A stretch of DNA of 64,000 nt from Halichondria panicea. Its lineage: Eukaryota > Porifera > Demospongiae > Suberitida > Halichondriidae. Shown here piece by piece: positions 11,801-22,900 of this stretch (position 1 is the first letter of the stretch; every line of letters begins with the position of its first letter). The notes beneath the pieces were generated by a model. The model was given only the letters and a program-made list of their open reading frames with translations. It was not told the DNA's origin and did not search any database. Position numbers and translations under genes: made by a program. The DNA lies in contig NC_087377.1 of assembly GCF_963675165.1 (NCBI RefSeq), forward strand, positions 14,070,198 through 14,134,197, in the 5' to 3' direction.

Positions 11801-13223
11801 TCACACTCCTACTGGTCCATAAGCTTGGTTAGTGTTCAGTTCAATCTCTTCTTTAGGCAACACCTCCTCATAAACAGGACCAGTTGATGCAATGGGTCCT
11901 ACGTTAGCTTGTCCTTCAGCTGCCGAGGAGTACACTGCCTTCTTACGAGGGCAAAAGTGCATCACTACGAGTCCAGTGAGGAATCCAAGGAGTGTTGCCA
12001 TTAAGAGCGTTATTCCTGTGATCTCAGCAATTGATAAAGAGTAGCCATCTTTCTTTGATACACAAGACATATTGATGTGAACTGATTCGTTAGTAATGGG
12101 TGCTGTACATTGAGACAATTATTTTATAATGTCATGATTCAGCTATTATCTTGTGTAAGACACCTTCACAAAGTAGGTCAGCAAGATTAGGCACCCACTC
12201 TCCTCTTCCTGAAACTTTAACACAAGTTGCTGTTTTTGGGTGACTAGGAAGTAGACCATCGTCACACTGGAGCACAATTTCTGACCCCTCCGTGAAACCA
12301 GATTCAGCATATAAATTTCTAAGGCTCTCGTTGATAGGAGTAGAAGGTGTATCACACACAATAGTACCAGCTTAGGAAAAAATAAGGACCTAATTAATTA
12401 AGGATAATTATAACGAGCTTTAGTATTACCTGGTATGATGCCACTGTATGTAGTGATATTACTATAGTCCCTATGCTGTTTCTAGCTTGAAGGGTGGCAA
12501 CATAGATCCTGTCATTTCCAGTCACCAAAACTTTAAAGGGGACGAAGAAAGTTTTTGTACATACACTACTGCTCACACTTTTGCTATAGCTTGTATCTTC
12601 ATAGAGAAGAGAAATATTGTAAAACATCTCCTGGTATTGCGAGCATTCAGCCTGCAAAGTGCAGTTGACTAACTTGTTGCAAAACCAATTATTACTTCCA
12701 AGTGACAGCCAGTATAACTATAGAGGGGAGAGATGATGTATTGATTCTTACACTGAAGTTAGAGACATTGGGCAGTGTTTCTTTTACTATTGAGATGTTC
12801 ACCAAGGTATCATTGTTGGTTTCTGCGTCACCACAGCTGATCCTCATGATATTACGTATCTCAATGGCTGTTTGAGAAAGTTCTAATGTAAGAATTGATG
12901 AGAAATTCGTAGAAATTCTGTCTTGTGACACTCGAACAAGTTCAACAGATGCGGAGGCCAAAATTGAGACATTTCTTGTCTCATTCACACTATCAGGCAA
13001 AAACGTCTTGAAAAATACATGTTTTCAGATGGTACAACCTCCACTCTAACCGTGTGAGGTCCACTCCCTCACAGAACAGTCTGACAGTTCCAGGACAGTG
13101 TTCACCAACCAGACTCACTCCTCCCTCAACAGTCAAAGAAACTGATGATAAGTACACCTCTTCACTTATCATTGAAAATAAGATGATTAGTATTGCACTT
13201 GGCCTGCAGCACACTGTCATCAT
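11801..13223 (-). pseudogene. Gene D: Ig-FN3-CCP receptor with several frameshifts
   Basis: Layout: signal peptide plus Ig exon from ATG 13223, FN3 exon 12651-12430, sushi 12370-12164, membrane/tail 12102-11801 (TAPITNES..., single helix, GPVYEEVLPKEE, NQAYGPV). Compared with F and G the Ig exon lacks single bases near 13027 and 13015, so the frame stops at about 12995. The exon 1 donor is deleted. The FN3 exon has an extra TA (ACTATAGTAAT for ACTAGTAAT), which puts the sushi exon out of frame. The sushi and tail exons remain intact. Closest relative in the window is gene F. Confidence 0.75.
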
Positions 13224-13238
13224 GTTTAACGACTATAG

Positions 13239-13270
13239 AAGTTGTATTTGTTTACAAACAAATACAACTT
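13239..13270. repeat. Short perfect hairpin just upstream of gene D
   Basis: AAGTTGTATTTGTTT, two bases, then AAACAAATACAACTT. It sits 15 bases upstream of the D start codon. Possibly regulatory or a tiny insertion; the sequence alone does not decide. Confidence 0.6.
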
Positions 13271-13454
13271 TGCATTGAACGATAAATAAACTTTGATGAT
13301 TAAAAGTTCAGTCATGATATCCGAGGTGCATGTGATAGACTGTAAAAAGGTTATATGAATAGTAAATATTGACAAACACGAGTCCGTCATTTGGCAGATA
13401 GCTGAGGATGTATAGGCAACATGTATTGATATAGGTATCGTCCTGCACTTCCAA

Positions 13455-13835
13455 AAGAATACTTTGAGGTTGTCGAAAACATCCAAGGATCCCTTTCACA
13501 TTCCGATCGATATTTGAAAAATGGGAAGGTTCAAAGAGTATTGGGTGTAGCTGGGTTGGGTTACAGATGGGGAAAAGGACCAAAATTGATGTCAGTGAGT
13601 GCACGTGAATCGGGCGAAGTAGCAAAGATTGAAAAAATCATTCGGTAATTTATTAGTTAAGGAGCATTCAAGTGCATTGTATACAATTGATCTGGGTGGT
13701 ATGGGCTTGTATTTCAAGGTATTATTTATTATTTACTCTCAGAAGAGGGAACGAAGGTATCATGCTTGCATGTATACGTTGTCATAATTGAGCTCAAGCA
13801 ACCTGACGTATAGTCATTCAATATTCAGTCACAGT
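13455..13835. repeat. Receptor-array upstream block, copy 1
   Basis: Contains GTCGAAAACATCCAAGGATC, ATTGGGTGTAGCTGGGTTGG and CACGTGAATCGGGCGAAG. The same ordered block lies upstream of gene F (about 20825-21240), at about 31795-32230 and 36510-36660; part of it is at about 62395-62515. It therefore travels with the array genes and is probably part of the ancestral duplication unit. Confidence 0.7.
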
Positions 13836-13895
13836 CTGACAGTTCCAGGACAGTGTTCACAAACCAGACTCACTCCTTCAACAGCGATAATGATT
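13826..13895 (-). pseudogene. Ig-exon relic
   Basis: The minus strand reads VEGVSLVCEHCPGTVRL and then stops. This is the N-terminal signature of the family Ig domain with no flanking exons. It marks another decayed locus between D and E. Confidence 0.65.
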
Positions 13896-14283
13896 TTATC
13901 AATACAATCCTCACCATCTCTTAAATTTGTTCCTGAAATGTTAAGTGAATTGCATGCAGTTTGTTGACAAACACAATCATGCTCATGTTTAACTAGCCCT
14001 CTCAATCCTAATTCTATGAAAGAATAAGTTTTCTATTCAAACTGTTGGGTTATCTTATACTATTGAAAGTTTGTGACAATTCTCGTAATTAGTGGGAACA
14101 ATAATACATGACTGTATTTAGTTTCAGTACGATTGTGTGATTGTACTAATTGGCTAGTGTGTGAATAATAAATTATTTTATGAACTGTTTGTAAACACTA
14201 AAATTAATACTTAGAAAGCGAAGTACTTTTTGTGTGATGCATTTTGTATATAACGCGTTTTTAAACTCAATTCAAATCAAATA

Positions 14284-14440
14284 CAGTGGAACCCCTCTAT
14301 AACGGACACCTTTACATTGGGATCAATGTTTTGGCTTTTATACAGAGGTAGCCTTTGTTGAGGGGTTGTTTTGTACACAAACTGTTCATTTGGGACCTGG
14401 GTGCCTGGCCGTTATATAGTTGTTAACAGAGGTTCCACTG
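14284..14440. mobile_element. TA-flanked MITE, 157 bp, CAGTGGAACC ends
   Basis: Inverted ends CAGTGGAACCCCTCTATAACGG and (C)CGTTATATAG...AGAGGTTCCACTG, flanked by TA at 14282-14283 and 14441-14442. An inverted copy lacking one end is at about 62110-62248, and a fragment at about 3768. Consistent with a Tc1/mariner-type non-autonomous family. Confidence 0.85.
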
Positions 14441-14554
14441 TACTGTATAATTTATAGGGTGAACTTTTTGGCAGATTATGCTAGCATTTGTTCTACGTGT
14501 GTGTCGATTAGACTCTTAAAAATCAGTTTGCAAATCATTATAGCAGTAGTATAC

Positions 14555-14740
14555 TGTATATAGCGGGTTATTTTCGAGGCACTAAATTTTCGTGGATTGC
14601 CCAAAGTAAAGATTTTGAGGATGAATTTCAAATGACTACACCCTTACAGTAGAGAGGTTTCAACATCTACATTTTGGTGTTTCTGGGTCGATCCTCGAAA
14701 ATCTCGAAAAATAACCGGCTAGCTAAAAGGTAATTGAGAA
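14555..14740. repeat. Foldback repeat of the TTTTCG/CGAAAA family
   Basis: TATAGCGGGTTATTTTCGAGG at the left mirrors CCTCGAAAATCTCGAAAAAT..CCGGCTA at the right. Related foldbacks are at about 31670-31757, 33420-33550, 37390-37520, 43450-43683 and 49845-50050. Confidence 0.6.
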
Positions 14741-14952
14741 CAGTAGGTGGATGAAAAAACTATTACAGCTCACACTTAATTTAGTGACCTTTTTATACAC
14801 CTCCACGGATGTAAGCTAGATCTATCTGATTATTGTACAAAAACAGGATTTTGAACATCACCATAAAAATAATAATGTTGATGCGCAATATTCACGTGTT
14901 ACTAAATGCTAGCTATTTATAGAAGTATAACTGGCTGGAGTGTACATGAATA

Positions 14953-16385
14953 CTAACACATGTTCAATGGTCCATACGCTTGGTTACTGTTCAGTTCTAT
15001 CTCCTCTTTGGGTGACACCTCCTCATAAACAGGACCAGCTTGGGTAGTGGATCCTCCGTTAGCTTGTCCTTCAACTGCTGGGGAGTACACTCCCTTCTTA
15101 CGAGAGCAAATATGCATCACTAGGAGTCCAGCAAGGAATCCAATCAAAATTGCCATCAAGAATGTGATGCTTGCGGTCATCCCTGTAATTTCAGCAATTG
15201 ATAAAAACTCATCAGCTTTTTCTGCTACACTTGTATCGATGTGAGTCAATTTCGTTGTCTGGCTTGTACTGGGTGCTGCAAATAATTATTATTTTGGCAA
15301 AATTGGAGCAATTAATTTTATAATTATACCATTAGTTTCATCAAGGATGGAATGACATCTGAATGCAAGCACGTCAGGTTGCCATGTCGTATCATTTGTG
15401 CAAGTAGTAGTAGTTGGCCCAACAAGAACAAGTCCTTCATTACAAGAGAGTGACGATCGTGCTCCTTCTGCCCGGCTACTGATTTCAAACGTTCCATTTG
15501 CCAGAAGAGGAAGGACATTACACCTTACTTAATTACATGTTAGTTCAATTATCAATATTTTATAGATTTTTATTACCTAATGTTATGTTGAGTGTTACAG
15601 GAAGACTGGAACCAGCACAATTTGTAGATACTACCATCACTGTATATTCCTGATTGTACTGCAATATTAGCTCAATGTGTGACTCTGTTACCACTAGCGT
15701 GGCATAAGCAGAGTTGTTTGTGGGAGTGACTGTTACAGAGTAGTAAACCTTTGCACTAGAAAGAGAAGGGTTCCATTGGAGAGTGACAGTGCTATTCTGT
15801 GATTTATTGACAATATCAGAAACGTGAAGAAGCTCTGGGGATCCTGGAGAGTCTATAAAATAAAAATATTAGTGAGCATTGTACCGAACAGCATGCATGC
15901 AGTAGTTGAATATACACTCACCATAGAGATCAATTGGCACAGTCGCTCCCGAGCACTCAATATCTCGACCATCCATCGAACTGTACAGGGTTACTTCCAG
16001 TGTGGAGTTCAGATGTGGTGTTACTGAGTTGAGTGATACTGTGTAGGCTCCAAGTGTGTCTCCACTAATGTTGCGTTTCCCAAGTGTAGGTGAGAGTAAA
16101 CTTGAAAAATCCACACGAAGTGTTTCCATTGGACGTCCAAAAGGATTTGGAACAATCCATATCAGTGCATCACTTTCTCTTATACATGTCAGACTTCTCT
16201 TCTCTTGGGGACAGGCATTCTCAATGGAGGATGGAGACAATGTTGCAAAATCTGCAGCTAGTATCTAGATATAATTATACTGACTCTTATATATATACTA
16301 TACCTAATAATAAACTTTTACCTGCTGAATTGAAGTTACTTAAAATCATGAGCAGAATCAGGGTGAGCTGTAGCTGATATACCAT
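14953..16385 (-). CDS. Gene E: Ig-FN3-CCP single-pass receptor, 398 aa
   Basis: Exons 16385-16322, 16257-15922, 15852-15577, 15527-15330 and 15275-14953 join in phase 1 throughout and give 398 residues. Signal peptide about 1-21 (MVYQLQLTLILLMIL). The Ig-like domain (about 22-133) is the most divergent in the cluster (NACPQEKRSLTCIRE...LIWIVP ... RDIECSG). A complete FN3 follows on a single exon, then a sushi module (CNVLPLLANGTFE ... SLSCNEG ... TTTTCTN..TW ... RCHS). One helix lies at about 327-349. The tail has GPVYEEVSPKEEIE and NQAYGPL. No defects seen. Neighbouring D and F share its last exon closely but not its Ig exon, suggesting exon exchange between array members. Confidence 0.8.
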
Positions 16386-17305
16386 TGTTTCCTTGCCAGC
16401 AGAAAAAGAATCGGAGAATTCTTTAAAGGTGTTTTGAAGCATGCATGCATGGGTGGTGCAACAAAAATGATGTAATAAATTGTGTCACTGTAATTATGCA
16501 TGCATGGGTTTAGACACAACTTGCAGTCAATTCAGTAGGTAAAAGCATAATTAGGTAGAGTATATCTAGATACTCTAGCTGCAGATTCTGTAACAGTGTC
16601 TCCATCCTCCATTGATTTAGGTAGATATGCGTATACAGTGCATGCAAGGAAGTTCAGCCGATATATGCACGTTAACCATGTGCTGTGCGCTGTCACCGAG
16701 TGGGATGCTATTCATTGGTAGCTTGACTTAAACAGCAAGATAAATCCTAATCACCAGGCTTATGCTGTCCATGACCGTAAGAGATAACAAAACCCACCAG
16801 AAGCACATAACAAGTAGTATCTATAATTATAAGGTAAACAAAATTGAAAAAACATCTCGTAATAAATATACCTCTCCCCTTCTCCAGCGTGGTAGTGTGC
16901 CACATAATTAGCACTTGGCCATTCCAATGGCTTCCTGATTAATATAGCACTTTAAAAGTGTATGGTTGAAGAGCTCAGTATAGAACTAGAATCCAACGAC
17001 TCAATCGAAGGTTGTGAGGGCATCATAATATTATATACATTTGCATGCTTTGGGAGAGTTTTCTTCGTCAAATCTGAGCCGACAACGGAGGAATAGTTTG
17101 GAATTAAACAACACTCATGCAGCTCCAAGAATGATCTCTCATCTTTCTTAATCTTCGTAACAGGTAAAACCACAACTGCATGCAGTGCATGCAGTCGTGG
17201 TTTTACCTGTTACGAAGCACAAACACTCGATCCTTCATGCAAATCTGGCACTCTTCGCTAAATCAGAGGTGTGACAAAGTGTGCCATTCCTAACAAATCA
17301 ATCAG
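16386..17305. other. Intergenic with two small inverted structures
   Basis: No gene seen. 16566-16625 on the plus strand repeats, in inverted orientation, the splice acceptor and first about 45 bases of gene E exon 2 (CTGCAGATTCTGTAACAGTG...). 17153-17217 is a 65-base palindrome (CTTCGTAACAGGTAAAACCAC arms) with two TGCATGCA words at its centre. Confidence 0.7.
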
Positions 17306-17600
17306 TTAATCGATACGTGGTATCGGATACGCATCTCGATCCAATAACAGCTTTTTAGATTCGAGAGATACACGAAAGGAGTCATCCTTAACTGGTACAA
17401 TCGGGAAACTCCACTGACTGGTGGATGGTTCAATCACACCTGCCTGTCGTATCTTCTGTACTTCTGCTAGGACATCGGCCTTGTACATGTGTGGAATCTC
17501 CCGTCTGTCCTTTTCTATATCCATGCACATGTCACTATACTTTTCCATTGTACATATCCTCGTTGTGAATCTGTCAGTTTAGCACCTAGAAGTACCTCGC
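17306..17600 (-). pseudogene. Ty3/gypsy-type reverse transcriptase fragment
   Basis: The minus frame shows the start of an LTR-retroelement RT domain: VLAEVQKIRQAGVIEPSTSQ, then WSFPIVPVKDD and DAYPIPRID. LTDSQR lies just upstream in another frame. Only the N-terminal part remains, with frame breaks and no LTRs seen. Dead relic. Confidence 0.75.
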
Positions 17601-18239
17601 TTGCAAGTTGGCTATAATATAGTAGTCTCCCAAACATCAATCTCTTTTTCCGGACAGTCTGTATTGTGCACAAATCCTATACATGAATTATACTATATAA
17701 CATACGGGCCTTATACCAATGAGCAAACAGCTTCTTGGTATCAGTGCATGGTATCTAGTACTAATGAATTCTTGCAATTGTGGTTGCACCCTCTGGCCAT
17801 ACATTACTGTCGTTTGGTATACTCATCTTTTCTGGTCTCTCACTTTTATAAAGTCTTTTCTGATTTGTCAGGACATCCGTAGGACACAATACTATCATTC
17901 TAATTTTCTTTAGCCTCAGATTTCCTTGAGAACATCAAGTGGACGAACTGGCCAACTGTACACCAACTCATAGAATTTTCCCAGTCTTTCCCCTATGAAA
18001 TGGCTTTCAAAGACACTCTACAACGATCTGTGGATTAAGGTGTTGTTCGAATTGGATAAAAGTGCATGCCATATATATCTGGTAGAAGCTAGCTCTTTGG
18101 TCAGTTGGGGTACGCAAAATCTCAAACAGTTAAAAAGAGAAGTGTGACTATAGCTAATTTTTTATGAGATGTGCATTGAAGCTGGCATTGTTACTTATTA
18201 GTAACTGAATGTATACATGCATGTGTATATATCGTAATT

Positions 18240-18395
18240 TAGCTGTGTTAAATGAACGTGTCTTGCTTGGAACTCAAGGCTCATGATCAGTCAGACCTAT
18301 AGTAGCTGTGATGGTATTTCGCCATCTTCATTATTATATAACCATGTTAAAATGCATGGTGAGGTCCATTCTGTCACAGAACAGCCCATCATCTC
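18240..18395 (-). pseudogene. Ig-exon relic
   Basis: The minus strand keeps the block around LFCDRMDLT and following sequence like gene C's Ig exon, with a four-base GCAT insertion (18354-18357) relative to C. No other exons. Confidence 0.6.
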
Positions 18396-18851
18396 TTAAT
18401 TACAACCTGAGTAAGCCATAGTTGTGAATTGCATGAAGTTTTTTGGCAACACATAATTATATATGCAGGATTCGTTACTTTCTTGAATAAGTGATTCGTC
18501 AACTTAATTTGAGTATGCTATAATTAATCATCCTATATATCACATGTAAAGGCAGCCCCTCATAGTAAAGTTTTCTATTGGGTATTGAAAGTCTGGCTAT
18601 TGAAAGTTTGTGACAATTCTCGTAATTGGTGGCAACAATTATTTACAGTGTATATGGAAAGTTTGTGACAATTCTCGTTAATGGTGGCAATTAGTTTCAG
18701 TGTACGTGATTGCATTGTAAACAGGTGATTGAGATAATGGTCAATTCAGCTCATACCAGTGGATGGAATACTATCTGACTCGTCAAATGTACCACAATAT
18801 AATAATAATTGACTGGAATATTAGATGAACACTGTAACACAGTCACGTTTT

Positions 18852-20315
18852 TCACACTCCTACTGGTCCATACGCCTGATTAGTGTTCAGTTCAATCTCC
18901 TCTTTAGGTAACACCTCCTCATAAACAGGACCAGCTGATGCAATGGGTCCTACGTTAGCTTGTCCTTCAGCTGTCAGGGAGAACACTGCCTTCTTACGAG
19001 AGCAAAGGTGCATCACTAAGAGTCCAGAGAGGAATCCAAGGAGTGTTGCCATTAAGAGCGTTATGCCTGTGCTCATTCCTGTAATCTCAGCATTTGATAA
19101 AGAGTGGCCATCTTTCTCTGATACACAAGACGTATTGATGTGAACTGATTTGTTAGCAATGGGTGCTGTACATTGAGACAATTATTTATAATGTCATGAT
19201 TCAGAAGCTATCTTGTGTAAGACACCTTCACAAAGTAGGTCAGCAGGATTAGGCACCCACTCTCCTCTTCCTGAAACTTTAACACAAGTTGCTGTTCTTG
19301 GGTGACTGGGAAGTAGACCATCGTCACACTGGAGTACTATTTCTGTCCCCTCCGTGAAATCAGATTCAGCAGATAAAATTGTAAAGCTCCCGTTGATAGG
19401 AGTAGAAGGTGTATCACACACAATAGTACCAGCTTGAGGAGAAATGGGGACCTAATTAAGATAATTATAACGAGCTTAGTATTACCGGGTATGATGCCGC
19501 TGTATGTAGTGATATTACTAGTCCCTATGCTGTTTCTAGCTTGAAGGGTGGCAACATAGATCCTGTCATTGCCAGTCTCCAAAACTTCAAAGTGGACAGA
19601 GCAAGTTGTTGTACATAAACTACTGTTTACAGTTTTGTTGTCGTTAACATCATCGTAGAAAAGGGAGAGATTGTAAAAGATCTTCTCCTGATATTGCGAA
19701 CATTCAACCTACAAAGTGAAATAATTAATTAATGCAGTGAACTTTGCGACAAGCATTACAAAGTTATTAACTTACGTATTGATTCCAAGTGACCGTCAGT
19801 ATATCTATAGCAGACATAGAAGTATTGATGCTCACACTGAAATTATAGACATTGGGTACTGTCTCTTGTACTATTGAGATGTTTACTGAGGTTTCATTGA
19901 AGTTTAGTGCATCACCACAACTGATCCTGAAAACATTCTGTATCCCAATGGATTTTTGAGAAATGTCTAAAATAAGAACTGATGAGAAATTTGCAAAAGT
20001 CATGATGTTGCCCCGGGACAAATTAATAAGTTGAACAGATGCAGATACCTGATCCAATGTTGAGTCGTTAAAATATTTTGTGGTCTCATACGCATTATCG
20101 ACATCAAAGTGCTCGGAAATATACATGTTGTCATCATGGTACAACCTCCAATCTAGCACTGTGAGGTCCACTCCTTCACAGAACAGCCTGATAGTCCCAG
20201 GACAGTGTTCACCAACCAGACTCACTCCTCCTTCAACAGTCAGAGACACTGATGATGAGTACACCTCTTCACTTATCATTGAAAATAAGATGATTAGTAC
20301 TGCACCTATCATCAT
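18852..20315 (-). CDS. Gene F: Ig-FN3-CCP single-pass receptor, 427 aa
   Basis: Exons 20315-19776, 19708-19486, 19432-19226 and 19165-18852 (TGA) give an open 427-residue frame with GT-AG introns. The first exon holds signal peptide (MMIGAVLIILFSMIS) and Ig-like domain together (TVEGGVSLVGEHCPGTIRL, LDWRLYH, FANFSSVLILDIS, ISCGDA). Exon 2 is most of FN3 (VECSQYQ..., C...C pair, LQARNSIGTSN). Exon 3 is one sushi module (VCDTPSTPINGSF ... LQCDDGLLP ... CVKVSGRGEWVP ... LLCEG). The helix is at about 358-379. The tail has GPVYEEVLPKEEIE, then NQAYGPV at the C terminus: two YxxV sites 13 residues apart. This is the best intact reference for D, G and H. Confidence 0.82.
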
Positions 20316-20824
20316 GTTTAACGACTATAGAAGCTCGTATATAATTGTTTTCAGTGTATGCGCATGCATTGCATTGAATTGCACGATAAATAAACTGTGG
20401 GATGATTCTCACATTATCCGATGCGTATCTGTAAACAGATTATTGGGAAAGTGTGTGAATAGTAAATTATCCGACAAACACTAAAAATAGTACTTGAAAG
20501 AGTCAAAAGCACTTTCAGTTGTCGAAGTATGATTTTATAGCTGACACTAGCTAAAGGCATTCTCTCTTCTTAGCTTTAACCCGTTACCTGCCATTGGTGC
20601 CCTGCACTGTGTCTACTAGAAATGTCACAGAGAGCGCACAAAGTTGAGGCATGTAGTAATTTTTCTCCCGTGTTTTGGCTCGCCCTCTCGCCCAAAGGTG
20701 TATGTGAGAGGATCTTAAGAGAGGTGCGAAAGTCCCCTTTAATCGGGGTTCGAACCTCACTTTGTTTTCACACTTCAAAGCACCCCCGAGACCTCATTTG
20801 GCGAATTATAGGTATTTACAAAAG

Positions 20825-21938
20825 TACTTTGAAGCTGTCGAAAACATCAGGATCTCCTTCACATTTCGATCGATATTTGGAAAAGGGGGGGTTCACTGAG
20901 GTATTGGGTGTGGCTGGGTTGGATTACAAATGAGGAAAAGGAACCAAAATTGAGGTCAGTGCATGGGTAAGCTTGTTGAAGAAATTTGCACGTGAATCGG
21001 GCGAGGTATAGTAGAGATTACGAAACTTATTATCCGGAGCATTTCACATTCTAGTGGAGTGGTATGAGTTTGTATTTCAAGGATATACCAAGGTATTAAG
21101 TATATAATAATTATACTCAAAGAAGAGGGAACTGAACTGACAAAAGTAGCATGTTTGTATACATACAGCTGTCTGGTATGTCGTCAAAATGGAGCTCATT
21201 TGGAATTAAGGCAACTTGACCTCCACAGTATATTCAAGGAAAATTAATATTGTTGGAATGTACTGAAATTGTGTATAATTATGTCACATATATAATTATT
21301 AAGCAGCTCACATCTGTTGTTATAAGCAAGTTATTTCTTGTCCTACATACTTCAGGACATCACATAATTATAGCTCCCTCCATTGGCATTATTTCAGTCA
21401 TTCTCTCACGTAACTGTCAACACAATGCACAATTCCTTGTACAGAAGTCACTCAAGTCATGCAGTCATTAATTCCCTGAACGTCATTGCCAACATAATTA
21501 TGCAGTAAGGCTCTATAATTATTATACTTGCTCAATGTGAGTCACTGGAACATTTAGAGCCTTCCCAATCTGCTGCGAATGAAGATGTTTGTCTTATACA
21601 TTTGACTTTGGTTAATGAACGAATATCTTGCACGTGACCACATTCCCCAGTGCCGGCCACGGAATCACTGCAATAGTGACCAGACCGCCCCCCCTCCCCC
21701 AACGTTTGCTCGCGAGACTAGGTATTGAGCAGTTCAAAATTAATGATTGCTGATTCAGCAAAGCAAGAGTGCGTAGTCTATTCTACTGACAGCCCCTCCT
21801 CTTTCAGTTTACTATTTTGTCCTGATTTGCAAGGTTTCAGACTGAAGGGGTCCGGAATAGCGATCTACTATTTATCAGAGAAATATCCGAGAAATACATA
21901 ATTATTATCATATAATTATACAGAACGTTTTGCGAGCA
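20825..21938. repeat. Receptor-array upstream block, copy 2
   Basis: Same ordered motifs as 13455-13835 and 31795-32230 (GTCGAAAACATC, CACGTGAATCGGGCGAG, AGAAGAGGGAAC, TGTCATCAAAA-type block). No gene. AT-rich spacer with several ATAATTAT words around 21270-21520 and 21895-21915. Confidence 0.65.
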
Positions 21939-22228
21939 TCAAACATTTGCGAAAATTGCGATAGTTCCTCCATTCATTTGCAACTGCACCAAGACTCGAT
22001 GATCAATGTAATTATAGACTATAAAGCTGAGCAGATTTTGGTTTTGGCATTGTTTGCCAGCAATTAATATAGAAGTTGAAAAGCCACTAAGGCAAGAGCA
22101 AGAGGGATACTTCACTCTTTTTTGGTCAAGCGAATAAGCGTGGTTGTGACTGACTGCAATGGGAAAAGTGATAACTTCAGCGTAAACTGGACCTTGTTCC
22201 CCATGCAATGTTTCCAGCAACACACAGA
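21939..22228 (-). pseudogene. Orphan cytoplasmic-tail exon with YxEV motif
   Basis: After an acceptor (GTTTTAG, exon from 22228) the frame reads VLLETLHGEQGPVYAEVITF, then SHNHAYSLDQKR. This resembles the GPVYEEV ... NQAYGP tail of the cluster but is clearly divergent. No ectodomain exons occur upstream to 22900. A decayed relative lies at about 32560-32680. It could be the last exon of a lost gene or an alternative 3' exon. Confidence 0.55.
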
Positions 22229-22900
22229 CTAAAACACTAAAACTACAAAGTTAATTATGTAATTACTTGCTCACTTGTGACTTTTTTGTTACATTTTTGG
22301 CTTCATATATTTGATGGTTTTTCTGGCCAATCCTAATAGCATTTTGCTGGTAGATGATTTGCTCTATAAGAGCAACTGGTAAAAGATTCCCTATCATTTA
22401 TCTGAATCATCACTGAGAAATTGACTCCAAGTTTATCGCTACAGCTAACCCTGACATCTAAACACAGGACAATGAGCCTTTCTATGCACCACAATAATTA
22501 TAGCTTTTACTGGTTTCTCATAATTATTTGCCTCACCACCTATACTTACTAAACTCCCTGCATGCATGTGTGTTCGTTTTCTGATAGAGTAAATTATTTG
22601 TGTGTATATATAATTTGATTGTGATTGACGAGAATCAGTTCTAACGAAAATGTAGACTAGCTATCCGCCTAATTTTATTTTTCTGTAATAGTTATTATGA
22701 TTGTGCGTATTTACAGAATAGAGTAACAACAATTAAATCTGGTTACTATACATAAACATTACCAATTATTATTGCAACAGGAAGCATGTACTTTATAAAC
22801 ATGCACCAACAATTAATGAACAACATGAGAGATTCTAATAGTCATAACAGTTGTTGCTGCAAAGAAGAGGATTACTTACAAGAGATAATTATATGATGCA
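22229..22900. other. Intergenic between divergent loci, no gene seen
   Basis: AT-rich. It separates minus-strand loci (left) from the plus-strand pair I/J and may contain the promoter of I; no clear core element recognised. Confidence 0.4.

Noticed and set aside
18852-18920. Classical ITAM in the F-type tail
   Set aside because: YEEV and YGPV are 13 residues apart, longer than the usual 6-8 (up to about 12), and use V at +3; I describe it only as paired YxxV sites.
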